This document shows positions 16,534 through 24,009 of a stretch of DNA of 64,000 bases, piece by piece. Every line of letters starts with the position of its first letter. Position 1 is the first letter of the stretch. Where the stretch lies: contig JBAXTU010000002.1 in assembly GCA_037130015.1 (NCBI GenBank), positions 7,681 through 71,680 on the forward strand, read 5' to 3'. The stretch is from JBAXTU01 sp037130015 (GTDB taxonomy: Bacteria > Patescibacteriota > Patescibacteriia > 2-01-FULL-39-33). The position numbers were made by a program, and so were the translations under genes. The notes under the pieces were generated by a model. It saw only the letters and a list, made by a program, of their open reading frames with translations. It made no database searches and had not been told where the DNA came from.

Positions 16534-17520
16534 CTACAACCTCGCCACGGAACGAAACCCATCGCAGGAAACCCGATAGTCGGGATTGACCCTGTCCAAG
16601 TACGGCCGGCGAAAGCTGCGGTACCAGTCGAAATCCGGAACATGGCCGGACACAAATTGTCCGACCAAATAATTAGCTTTGCCCTTGCCTTGATAGTCAT
16701 CTATGGCGGTATGGTCTTCTTGCAGATGAGTCAGCCAATCAGAGAGAGCGGCTTCAGGGGTGAGGCCTTGTTCGTTTTGATATTGAGGATTTGTTTGCAG
16801 GGCTTTGAGGTAATCTTTGGGAGATTGATTGGCTTCAAACTGTTTACGGCCATTGATGGTTTGGCCCTTGCCTTCGGCCGGCAAATCAGGGAGGTTTTCT
16901 AGGAGGAGGAATTGCCAAGCATTAGACGGATCTTGTTTAAGGAGTTCGCTTTTGTATTTACCACCTCGCTGATCTTTGGTCTGGCCGTCGTAATTGGTGA
17001 CTTGGTATTCCATTTGCTTGTCTGGATCTGTCTGAGGATTGTCGCATTGGATGAGATCTTGCCAAATGTAGAGAGGATCTTCGGTGTTGAGCTCTAGCGT
17101 GGAGTCATCTGTGGCTTTAATACCTGATTCCTGGTGGACTTTAAGCAAGGTTTCTTTGTACCTCTGGATTTGGATGGAAAGAGGCAGAGCAAAAGGCACG
17201 AGGCGAAGCTGGGTAAAGCCTTGTTCTGCTTTCTTTTCAATTATCTTTCTTTTTTCTGGGTCTTTAAGTTTGTTTAAGATGTCTTCATAGCTTGGCAAGC
17301 TGTATTCCTGGCCATCAACGCCAACAATTCCCTGCTCGGGCATATATCTGTCTTTGTCTGGATCAACGGGAAAGTTTTCCAATAGGCCTGTTTGGTAGAG
17401 AACTTTTATTTGGGCTAGGTATTGGTCGTGTAAGTGGAGACGTTCGGCAAGAGCTTCAATGGCTTCTTGGCCATGGTCTTGCTGTTCTGTTTGGGATTTG
17501 CGACGTTCGGGAGAGGGCAT
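16534..17520 (-). CDS. DGR target protein with C-terminal variable region, copy A
   Basis: 328 aa, identical to the copy at 17832. There is no signal peptide. Residues 1-60 are helical and charged; EYSLPSYEDILNKL (about 71-84) is followed by a long helical and loop region. Residues 289-328 are the variable tail SGHVPDFDWYRSFRRPYLDR...GFRSVARL. The 'GFR' ending is typical of C-type-lectin/formylglycine-type ligand domains in DGR targets. Twelve residues differ from the TR: N to D, Y, S, F, V or C, and Q to R. It is a presumed ligand-binding protein of unknown partner. It lies downstream of a murB remnant, so its expression depends on read-through or a cryptic promoter. Confidence 0.92.
   Translation of the reverse strand: MPSPERRKSQTEQQDHGQEAIEALAERLHLHDQYLAQIKVLYQTGLLENFPVDPDKDRYMPEQGIVGVDGQEYSLPSYEDILNKLKDPEKRKIIEKKAEQGFTQLRLVPFALPLSIQIQRYKETLLKVHQESGIKATDDSTLELNTEDPLYIWQDLIQCDNPQTDPDKQMEYQVTNYDGQTKDQRGGKYKSELLKQDPSNAWQFLLLENLPDLPAEGKGQTINGRKQFEANQSPKDYLKALQTNPQYQNEQGLTPEAALSDWLTHLQEDHTAIDDYQGKGKANYLVGQFVSGHVPDFDWYRSFRRPYLDRVNPDYRVSCDGFRSVARL
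16540..16654 (-). repeat. DGR variable repeat (VR), copy A
   Basis: Aligned to the TR at an offset of 383. Codon changes include AAT to GAT, AAC to TAC, AAT to TTT, AAC to GTC, AAC to TGC and CAG to CGG, plus silent GGA to GGG and GCA to GCG. Identical to VR copy B. Confidence 0.95.
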
Positions 17521-17562
17521 AAGAAGATTAAATTAAGACTTTAAATTGCAATTTTATTTATT

Positions 17563-17621
17563 TTAAAAACCCACATATTCAATTTCTTCCATCAGCTGAA
17601 TACCAAAATGATCTCGCACTT
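17563..17621 (-). pseudogene. murB 3'-terminal remnant
   Basis: The last 59 bp of murB (equivalent to 18861-18919), including its stop codon, were carried along by the tandem duplication. No start; non-functional. Confidence 0.9.
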
Positions 17622-17831
17622 TTTGTTTTCCGCTCATACGCGAGGTTTTATGAAAAATAAATTATGTAAAGCTGGCAAATACCATATTAGCCAAAATGCT
17701 TAACAATAATTTGTTGCGGTTGCACGGTCCGAGCCGCGTGGCTATACCCCGCTGGAAATAATTTTCCCCGTCAAAGGATCAAAACTAAAATTAAAATAAA
17801 ATTTAAATTCTAAAATCCAAAAGACAACCAG

Positions 17832-18818
17832 CTACAACCTCGCCACGGAACGAAACCCATCGCAGGAAACCCGATAGTCGGGATTGACCCTGTCCAAGTA
17901 CGGCCGGCGAAAGCTGCGGTACCAGTCGAAATCCGGAACATGGCCGGACACAAATTGTCCGACCAAATAATTAGCTTTGCCCTTGCCTTGATAGTCATCT
18001 ATGGCGGTATGGTCTTCTTGCAGATGAGTCAGCCAATCAGAGAGAGCGGCTTCAGGGGTGAGGCCTTGTTCGTTTTGATATTGAGGATTTGTTTGCAGGG
18101 CTTTGAGGTAATCTTTGGGAGATTGATTGGCTTCAAACTGTTTACGGCCATTGATGGTTTGGCCCTTGCCTTCGGCCGGCAAATCAGGGAGGTTTTCTAG
18201 GAGGAGGAATTGCCAAGCATTAGACGGATCTTGTTTAAGGAGTTCGCTTTTGTATTTACCACCTCGCTGATCTTTGGTCTGGCCGTCGTAATTGGTGACT
18301 TGGTATTCCATTTGCTTGTCTGGATCTGTCTGAGGATTGTCGCATTGGATGAGATCTTGCCAAATGTAGAGAGGATCTTCGGTGTTGAGCTCTAGCGTGG
18401 AGTCATCTGTGGCTTTAATACCTGATTCCTGGTGGACTTTAAGCAAGGTTTCTTTGTACCTCTGGATTTGGATGGAAAGAGGCAGAGCAAAAGGCACGAG
18501 GCGAAGCTGGGTAAAGCCTTGTTCTGCTTTCTTTTCAATTATCTTTCTTTTTTCTGGGTCTTTAAGTTTGTTTAAGATGTCTTCATAGCTTGGCAAGCTG
18601 TATTCCTGGCCATCAACGCCAACAATTCCCTGCTCGGGCATATATCTGTCTTTGTCTGGATCAACGGGAAAGTTTTCCAATAGGCCTGTTTGGTAGAGAA
18701 CTTTTATTTGGGCTAGGTATTGGTCGTGTAAGTGGAGACGTTCGGCAAGAGCTTCAATGGCTTCTTGGCCATGGTCTTGCTGTTCTGTTTGGGATTTGCG
18801 ACGTTCGGGAGAGGGCAT
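17832..18818 (-). CDS. DGR target protein with C-terminal variable region, copy B
   Basis: 328 aa, residue-for-residue the same as copy A. It starts MPSPERRKSQTEQQDHGQEA and ends GFRSVARL. It lies 42 bp downstream of murB on the same strand with no terminator visible between, so it is probably transcribed from the mur operon. That would tie display of the diversified protein to cell-wall gene expression. No SD is seen before the ATG. Localisation is unclear: there is no signal peptide or TM helix. Confidence 0.92.
   Translation of the reverse strand: MPSPERRKSQTEQQDHGQEAIEALAERLHLHDQYLAQIKVLYQTGLLENFPVDPDKDRYMPEQGIVGVDGQEYSLPSYEDILNKLKDPEKRKIIEKKAEQGFTQLRLVPFALPLSIQIQRYKETLLKVHQESGIKATDDSTLELNTEDPLYIWQDLIQCDNPQTDPDKQMEYQVTNYDGQTKDQRGGKYKSELLKQDPSNAWQFLLLENLPDLPAEGKGQTINGRKQFEANQSPKDYLKALQTNPQYQNEQGLTPEAALSDWLTHLQEDHTAIDDYQGKGKANYLVGQFVSGHVPDFDWYRSFRRPYLDRVNPDYRVSCDGFRSVARL
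17838..17952 (-). repeat. DGR variable repeat (VR), copy B
   Basis: Same sequence as the VR at 16540-16654. No independent adenine-derived differences separate the two copies, so neither has been remutated since the duplication. Confidence 0.95.
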
Positions 18819-18860
18819 AAGAAGATTAAATTAAGACTTTAAATTGCAATTTTATTTATT

Positions 18861-19865
18861 TTAAAAACCCACATATTCAATTTCTTCCATCAGCTGAATA
18901 CCAAAATGATCTCGCACTTTTTGTTTGATAATAGAAACAAGCATAATAATGTTTTCAGCTGTGGCTGTGCCATTATTAATAATAAAACCAGCATGGCCAT
19001 AGGAAACACTGGCGCCCCCAATACTTTTGCCTTTTAAATTCAGCTGATCAATCAGCCATGACGCTGGAATTTTTTTGAACTTAATAAATTCTTCGGGAAA
19101 GGCCGGAAATTTATTTTTAAATTCTTTTACTTCTTTTTCAGTCAGAACAACATTTTTAAAAATACTGCCGGCGCAATAACCACATTCCTCTTGGCCTTCA
19201 ATTTTAATGGCCAAGGCCATTTTAGCTGATCTTTCTCTGGCAATTTTTTTCATTCTTTCTTTGGCCTCCAATAATTCTTGGTCATTGCCTCGCTTTAATT
19301 TAAAAGTAGCAGAAATAATAATATCATGATTACCATTAGCTTTAAAAATAGACTCACGATAATCAAAATGACAATCTTTATTTTTTAATTCTTTAATTTT
19401 TCCATTTCGCAGTACTGTCACGCTTTCCACACTATCACCTGTCGCACCGCCATAAGCACCAGCATTGCCACGCACGGCTCCGCCAATAGTACCTGGCACA
19501 CCAACAGCCCATTCTAGCCCAATCAAACCCGCACCCAATGATTCACCAACAGACTTTGACAAAAAAGCGCCAGCATCACACTCAAGACCTTCTTCTTTTC
19601 TTTTTACCTTACTCATCAACAACCTAATAACCAAACCATCAAAGCCAGTATTACTGACTAAAACATTACTACCACCACCCATTACAAAAACAGAAATTTG
19701 TTTTTTTTCAGCCCACTGACAGATTATCTCTAATTCTTCCACAGATTGAATGAGGGCAAAATATTTAGCCGGACCACCTATGCGAAAAGTCGTGTGTTGA
19801 GACAATATCTGATTTTCTTTAAAACGATCTCCCAATAAATCTTTTATTTTTTGCAATTGTTCCAT
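18861..19865 (-). CDS. murB: UDP-N-acetylenolpyruvoylglucosamine reductase
   Basis: 334 aa from MEQLQKIKDLLGD. Longer in-frame starts at 19892 and 19937 would overlap the upstream 52-aa gene, so 19865, 1 nt after that gene's stop, is preferred. FAD-domain motifs are TTFRIGGPAKYFA, VMGGGSNVLVSN, GTIGGAVRGNAGAYGG and CGYCAGSIFKN; the C-terminus has GKSIGGASVSYGHAGFIIN. It makes UDP-MurNAc from enolpyruvyl-UDP-GlcNAc. It lies at the 3' end of the mur cluster, next to the DGR targets. Confidence 0.96.
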   Translation of the reverse strand: MEQLQKIKDLLGDRFKENQILSQHTTFRIGGPAKYFALIQSVEELEIICQWAEKKQISVFVMGGGSNVLVSNTGFDGLVIRLLMSKVKRKEEGLECDAGAFLSKSVGESLGAGLIGLEWAVGVPGTIGGAVRGNAGAYGGATGDSVESVTVLRNGKIKELKNKDCHFDYRESIFKANGNHDIIISATFKLKRGNDQELLEAKERMKKIARERSAKMALAIKIEGQEECGYCAGSIFKNVVLTEKEVKEFKNKFPAFPEEFIKFKKIPASWLIDQLNLKGKSIGGASVSYGHAGFIINNGTATAENIIMLVSIIKQKVRDHFGIQLMEEIEYVGF

Positions 19866-19866
19866 A

Positions 19867-20025
19867 TTACTTTTTCTTTTTATTTCTGACATAATAATTA
19901 TTAACCTCCATGACTTTTTTTTGGGCAGAAAAACCACTACCCTGAACTTTTTTCTTTTTTATCTTTCCCTTTTCAAATTTATCAGACAAAGCGTCAAAAT
20001 CAATTTTATTCTTTATATTAGCCAT
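19867..20025 (-). CDS. Small basic protein upstream of murB (52 aa)
   Basis: The product starts MANIKNKIDFDALSDKFEKG and ends YVRNKKKK. It is Lys-rich (about one third Lys), with no TM helix, and probably nucleic-acid or membrane-surface binding. Its stop is 1 nt from the murB ATG, so the two are likely translationally coupled. It is shorter than common ORF cut-offs. Family not recognised. Confidence 0.6.
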   Translation of the reverse strand: MANIKNKIDFDALSDKFEKGKIKKKKVQGSGFSAQKKVMEVNNYYVRNKKKK

Positions 20026-20050
20026 ATAACTAATTATTTATTTTAGCCTC

Positions 20051-20079
20051 TTGACATTTTTACTGTCTTGCCTTATAAT
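20051..20079 (+). promoter_or_regulatory. Perfect-consensus sigma70 promoter of the zinc-ribbon gene
   Basis: TTGACA (20051-20056), a 17-bp spacer and TATAAT (20074-20079). The leader to the ATG at 20147 is about 60 nt and includes the inverted repeat TTTAGA-TACTGTG-TCTAAA (about 20090-20108). Confidence 0.85.
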
Positions 20080-20146
20080 TTTTTCAGCATTTAGATACTG
20101 TGTCTAAAATGATAATGGTTCTTTAAACTAAATTAGGAGACGAATA

Positions 20147-20323
20147 ATGGAATACAAAAGATGTTCAAAATGCAATATGAATTTTCCAACCGATTCCAGT
20201 TTTTGCTCAAACTGCGGAACAGACAATCTCACCCATGGAATATCCCCAGCCTGCCCCCAATGCAAAGAAATATATATTGAGGAATCAAACTTCTGCACTC
20301 AGTGTGGCTACAAACTCAAATAG
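20147..20323 (+). CDS. Double zinc-ribbon small protein (58 aa)
   Basis: Two CxxC...CxxC ribbons in tandem: CSKC...CSNC (about residues 6-23) and CPQC...CTQC (about 37-53). Eight cysteines could bind two zinc ions. AGGAGA lies about 7 nt before the ATG. It has its own perfect promoter and a terminator, and stands on the strand opposite to the mur genes, between murC and the 52-aa gene. The fold is rubredoxin/zinc-ribbon type; it may bind nucleic acid or protein. Not in a named family that I can assign. Confidence 0.8.
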   Translation: MEYKRCSKCNMNFPTDSSFCSNCGTDNLTHGISPACPQCKEIYIEESNFCTQCGYKLK

Positions 20324-20345
20324 AATTTATTTGCAGGCAACACAC

Positions 20346-20377
20346 GCTCCGGCCAAAAAACCGGGGCTTTTTATTTT
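20346..20377 (+). terminator. Intrinsic terminator of the zinc-ribbon gene
   Basis: GCTCCGG (20346-20352) pairs with CCGGGGC (20361-20367) across an A-rich loop, followed by TTTTTATTTT. The T tract reaches the 3' end of the convergent murC. Confidence 0.85.
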
Positions 20378-21756
20378 ATCAAATTCTTGGCTGTTTCATA
20401 AATATTGCCAGCACCCATTATCATTAATACGTCAAAATCGCCTGACATCTTTCTTATTAAATTTTCAGTCGTTATTAAATCGCCTCCATAAATAGCCGAC
20501 ACGCCATTTTTCTTTATAGCCTCAACTAATTTTTCGCTACTTATATCAAAATCTTTTGGATTTTCACGGCCCTCAACATAAAAAATATCAGAAATAATCA
20601 CGTTGTCTGCGCCCACAAAACTTTTGGCAAAAGCGTCAAAAAAATTCTTGGTACGATTATACTGATGGGGCTGAAAAACAAACAAGATTTTTTTGCCACT
20701 AAAAAATTCTTTAACAGCTGTTATATTTTTTAAAATAGCATCTGGCGTGTGCGCATAATCAGCAATAATTTCTGCGTTTCCCAAAAATCCCAAACGTTCA
20801 AATCTCCTCCAAGCGCCATTAAAATCTGCTAATGATTTTTTAATAATCTCCCAATCAATGTTAAAAATCCTAGCCACAACTATAGAAGCGAGCGCATTAT
20901 AAACATTAAATTTTCCCGGAATTTTTAAGCTGAAATTACCAGCCAAATCATTAGCCACAAAAACATCAAAATATTGCCGGCCATTTTCTGTATTAGCGCA
21001 AACAGCTTTGAAATCAGAATCATTGTCTATACCAAAAGAAAATTTCTTGGCAGAAACATTCTTAGCAACTACGATTGAATTATTATTGTCATTATTAATA
21101 ATAACAAAACCACTAGCTGGAATTTTTTTTAAATATGACTCAAAAGCTGAAATATAATCTGATTGATCATGAAAATAATCCAAATGATCCAGCCCGATAT
21201 TAGTCACCACTGCCACGTTCGGATTGTAATTATCAAAAGCTCGGCGATATTCATCACTCTCAAAAACAAAATATTTTGAGTTTCCAAGCCTGGCATTGCC
21301 TTCTAAAAAATCAGCTTGACTGCCCAGCACCACGGTCGGGTCAAGGCCGGCCGATATAAAAATTTTAGCGATCATGGCTGTGGTCGTGGTTTTACCATCC
21401 GTCCCAGATACCCCTATGGGGTATTTATCTTGTATAAGCAATCCTAGCAACTGAGGATAAGAAATTAATCTTAAACCCAAACTTTCAGCTTTAATTCTTT
21501 CCAAATTATCAACAGGCACGGCTACGCTATAAACCACTAATTCTGCATCATTAACAAGATTACTTTCCAACTGAGGAACTTTTATTTCAATCCCCTCACC
21601 CCTAAGGCTTGCAATTACTTCGCTCTCTGACGCATCACTGCCATAAACATCTTTTCCAAGTCGTTTCAAAATTCTGGCCGTGGCCGAAATGCCGATACCG
21701 CCAATGCCGATAAAATAAATTTTATTTATATTTTTTAAATCAATATTGTCTTTCAT
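20371..21756 (-). CDS. murC: UDP-N-acetylmuramate--L-alanine ligase
   Basis: 461 aa. It has the N-terminal Rossmann motif YFIGIGGIGISA, the P-loop SGTDGKTTTTAMI, FESDEYRRAF and the C-terminal DYAHTP. It adds L-Ala to UDP-MurNAc. It is 3 bp downstream of murG. A role as Mpl recycling ligase is a less likely alternative, because no other MurC is seen in the cluster. Confidence 0.95.
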   Translation of the reverse strand: MKDNIDLKNINKIYFIGIGGIGISATARILKRLGKDVYGSDASESEVIASLRGEGIEIKVPQLESNLVNDAELVVYSVAVPVDNLERIKAESLGLRLISYPQLLGLLIQDKYPIGVSGTDGKTTTTAMIAKIFISAGLDPTVVLGSQADFLEGNARLGNSKYFVFESDEYRRAFDNYNPNVAVVTNIGLDHLDYFHDQSDYISAFESYLKKIPASGFVIINNDNNNSIVVAKNVSAKKFSFGIDNDSDFKAVCANTENGRQYFDVFVANDLAGNFSLKIPGKFNVYNALASIVVARIFNIDWEIIKKSLADFNGAWRRFERLGFLGNAEIIADYAHTPDAILKNITAVKEFFSGKKILFVFQPHQYNRTKNFFDAFAKSFVGADNVIISDIFYVEGRENPKDFDISSEKLVEAIKKNGVSAIYGGDLITTENLIRKMSGDFDVLMIMGAGNIYETAKNLIK

Positions 21757-21759
21757 AAA

Positions 21760-22827
21760 TTAATCTTTTCTAGTTAATCCCAAAAGCAAACTAGCAATCT
21801 TGTCCGCGCCATCTGGTGGCACCAATTTAGAAATATTACGTGATAAATTTTCTCTCTCCGGAGCGCTAAAAAGCAATTCTTTTATCATGGATATAAAAAT
21901 TTCACTATTTAATGATTCTTGCGACAAAACCATAACCGCATTATTTTTTTGGAAATACTGAGCGTTTAATTCTTGATGTCCAGGAATAGGAATAACAATG
22001 GCTGGTTTGGCCATAACTGCTAATTCGCATAGTGATGACATGCCAGATCTACTAACCACCAAATCAGCGGCACAAAAAGCCTCAACTGTTTCATTGGTCA
22101 AAAATTCAAACTGATGATAATTTTCAGCCTCGGCTTGATTTTTTTTGCCAACACCAGTAATGTGCATCACTTGGCAAAACTGCAACAACTCTGCCAATGA
22201 TTTTTCCACAGTTTCATTTATTTTATTGGCTCCAGTACCACCACCCATAATCAACACAGTTGGCAAAGAATCACTGAGACCAAATATTTTTTTAGCTTCT
22301 GTTTTTTCGCAAACACTAAATTCCTCACGCACTGCATTGCCAGTAAAAACAGTTTTACCTTGGCCATAATCACGTAGTGACGGTTCAAAAGATATAGTGA
22401 TAGTATTGGCGGTGTTGGCCATTAACTTGTTGGCAAGTCCAGCCAAAATATCCTGCTGATGAATCAAAACCCGACGACCCAAAATAGTTGCAGCCCATGT
22501 GACGGGCACACCAGCAAAACTGCCGGCGATCATAATAGCATCTGGCTTGAATTTTAAAATAATAATAATTGACTGAAAAAAAGCGAATACAACTTTAAAG
22601 GGATCAATAAAATTTTTCCATGAAAAATAACGTCTAAGTTTGCCAGAAACAATAACCTTAAACGGTATCTTATAACTCTCTACGGCTGTTTTTTCCGGTC
22701 CTTGACTGGTGCCTAAAAAAAGAAACTCCGTATCTGGCTTAATTTTTTTTATTTTTTGATAAACAGCTATTAAAGGACTCACTGAGCCCATAGTACCACC
22801 ACCAACTAGCAATATTTTTATTTTCAT
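21760..22827 (-). CDS. murG: UDP-GlcNAc:lipid I N-acetylglucosaminyltransferase
   Basis: 355 aa. GT28 features: VGGGTMGSVSPLIAVYQ at the N-terminus (a G-rich loop), a second G-loop LIMGGGTGANKINE, and the sugar-nucleotide site VVSRSGMSSLCELAVMAKPAIVIPIP. It makes lipid II at the inner face of the membrane. It lies 12 bp after ftsW. Confidence 0.96.
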   Translation of the reverse strand: MKIKILLVGGGTMGSVSPLIAVYQKIKKIKPDTEFLFLGTSQGPEKTAVESYKIPFKVIVSGKLRRYFSWKNFIDPFKVVFAFFQSIIIILKFKPDAIMIAGSFAGVPVTWAATILGRRVLIHQQDILAGLANKLMANTANTITISFEPSLRDYGQGKTVFTGNAVREEFSVCEKTEAKKIFGLSDSLPTVLIMGGGTGANKINETVEKSLAELLQFCQVMHITGVGKKNQAEAENYHQFEFLTNETVEAFCAADLVVSRSGMSSLCELAVMAKPAIVIPIPGHQELNAQYFQKNNAVMVLSQESLNSEIFISMIKELLFSAPERENLSRNISKLVPPDGADKIASLLLGLTRKD

Positions 22828-22839
22828 ATCCTTAATCTT

Positions 22840-24009
22840 TTAATTATTTTCAACTTGTTTTGATATATTAACTAAAATTCCGGCCGCTGCCAAGCACATC
22901 ATCAAACTGGTACCGCCATAAGAAATAAATGGCAAAGGCACGCCGGTCAGTGGCACTATGGCCACAATGGCGCCTATATTCAAAAAAGACTGTATAATAA
23001 ACCAGCTAATAATACCAATGGAGAGCAAACGGCCGAATTGATCAGGACAATGCAAAGCATTTTTTAAAACCCTCAAAACAATCATAACCAACAGAATAAT
23101 AAAAGCTGTGGCTATAAAAAAACCAAACTCCTCGGAGACAATGGCAAAAATTGAATCACCTGTCACTTCTGGCAAATAAGCAAATTTTTGCCGGCTATGC
23201 CCAAAACCCAAGCCAAACAAACGGCCAGAACCGACAGCTAGAAGCGCTTGATTAATATGATAACCAATGCCCAGTGGCTCTAATTCAGGATGCAAAAAAA
23301 TAGTAAGGCGCTGGGCGCGATAAGGCGCCATTTTTATCAGCATCCAAATTCCAAATGCCCCGGCCACAGACAGCCACGACAAATGTTTCCAACTACCACC
23401 AGCCACAAAATACACAACTAGTGAAGTAGCCGCAATAATAGACATGGTGCCCATATCTGGTTCAAGCATAATAAGCAAAGTAATAATACCCAAAACAAAA
23501 ATAAACGGCAAAAAACCTGTGTTAAAATCCTTTAGATGTTGCACCTTGCGAGAAGACAACCAAGAAACCAAATAAATCAAAAAAGTCAGTTTGACTACTT
23601 CTGATGGTTGTAATGAATAGCCGAAAAAATTAATCCAACTTTTGGCCGTACCATAGCCAGCACCAATACCAGGCATAAAAACCAAAGCCAATAATATAAT
23701 ACTAACTGCTAAAAACGGCACAGCCAGAGATTTTAGACGATAATAATTGAGACGGGAAAAAATAACAAATAATAATAGCCCCGGCAATAAACCGAATATA
23801 ATCTGATGTTTAACATGCCAATAACCATCATTAAATCTTTGCAAGCCCACGGCCACGCCAGCCGAAGACAAAATAGCCAAACCAAATAATGTTAAAATAG
23901 CAAACAGACAAACCAAATACCAATCAGGCTGTCCGGCATCATGACCACTGACCACGTCTTTTATCCAAGCTTTGGCTTTTTGGCGTAAATTTTTTAAATC
24001 AAATTTCAT
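22840..24009 (-). CDS. ftsW: SEDS-family peptidoglycan glycosyltransferase FtsW
   Basis: 389 aa with about ten TM segments. SEDS signatures: SLQPSEVVKLTFLIYL, LIMLEPDMGTMSI (with the functional Asp) and GVPLPFISYGGTSLM. It lies inside the mur cluster, which favours FtsW over RodA. It polymerises septal glycan with a partner PBP that is not in this window. The start codon overlaps the murD stop by one base. Confidence 0.94.
   Translation of the reverse strand: MKFDLKNLRQKAKAWIKDVVSGHDAGQPDWYLVCLFAILTLFGLAILSSAGVAVGLQRFNDGYWHVKHQIIFGLLPGLLLFVIFSRLNYYRLKSLAVPFLAVSIILLALVFMPGIGAGYGTAKSWINFFGYSLQPSEVVKLTFLIYLVSWLSSRKVQHLKDFNTGFLPFIFVLGIITLLIMLEPDMGTMSIIAATSLVVYFVAGGSWKHLSWLSVAGAFGIWMLIKMAPYRAQRLTIFLHPELEPLGIGYHINQALLAVGSGRLFGLGFGHSRQKFAYLPEVTGDSIFAIVSEEFGFFIATAFIILLVMIVLRVLKNALHCPDQFGRLLSIGIISWFIIQSFLNIGAIVAIVPLTGVPLPFISYGGTSLMMCLAAAGILVNISKQVENN

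Larger units (their letters stand above)
16324..17621. repeat. Tandem duplication, copy A (1298 bp)
   Basis: Holds target gene A, the VR 3' region and 59 bp copied from the end of murB. It reads as identical to 17622-18919 at an offset of 1298. The 7-bp TTTGTTT occurs at 16324, 17622 and 18920, marking the breakpoints. Confidence 0.92.
17622..18919. repeat. Tandem duplication, copy B (1298 bp)
   Basis: This is the ancestral-side copy, because it joins the intact murB. It is identical to copy A as far as read. It contains target gene B and the same VR and 3' hairpins. Confidence 0.92.

Noticed and set aside
16512..18820. Plus-strand ORFs opposite the DGR targets
   Set aside because: They are duplicated only because the target gene is; the minus-strand frame carries the VR and a sensible protein.
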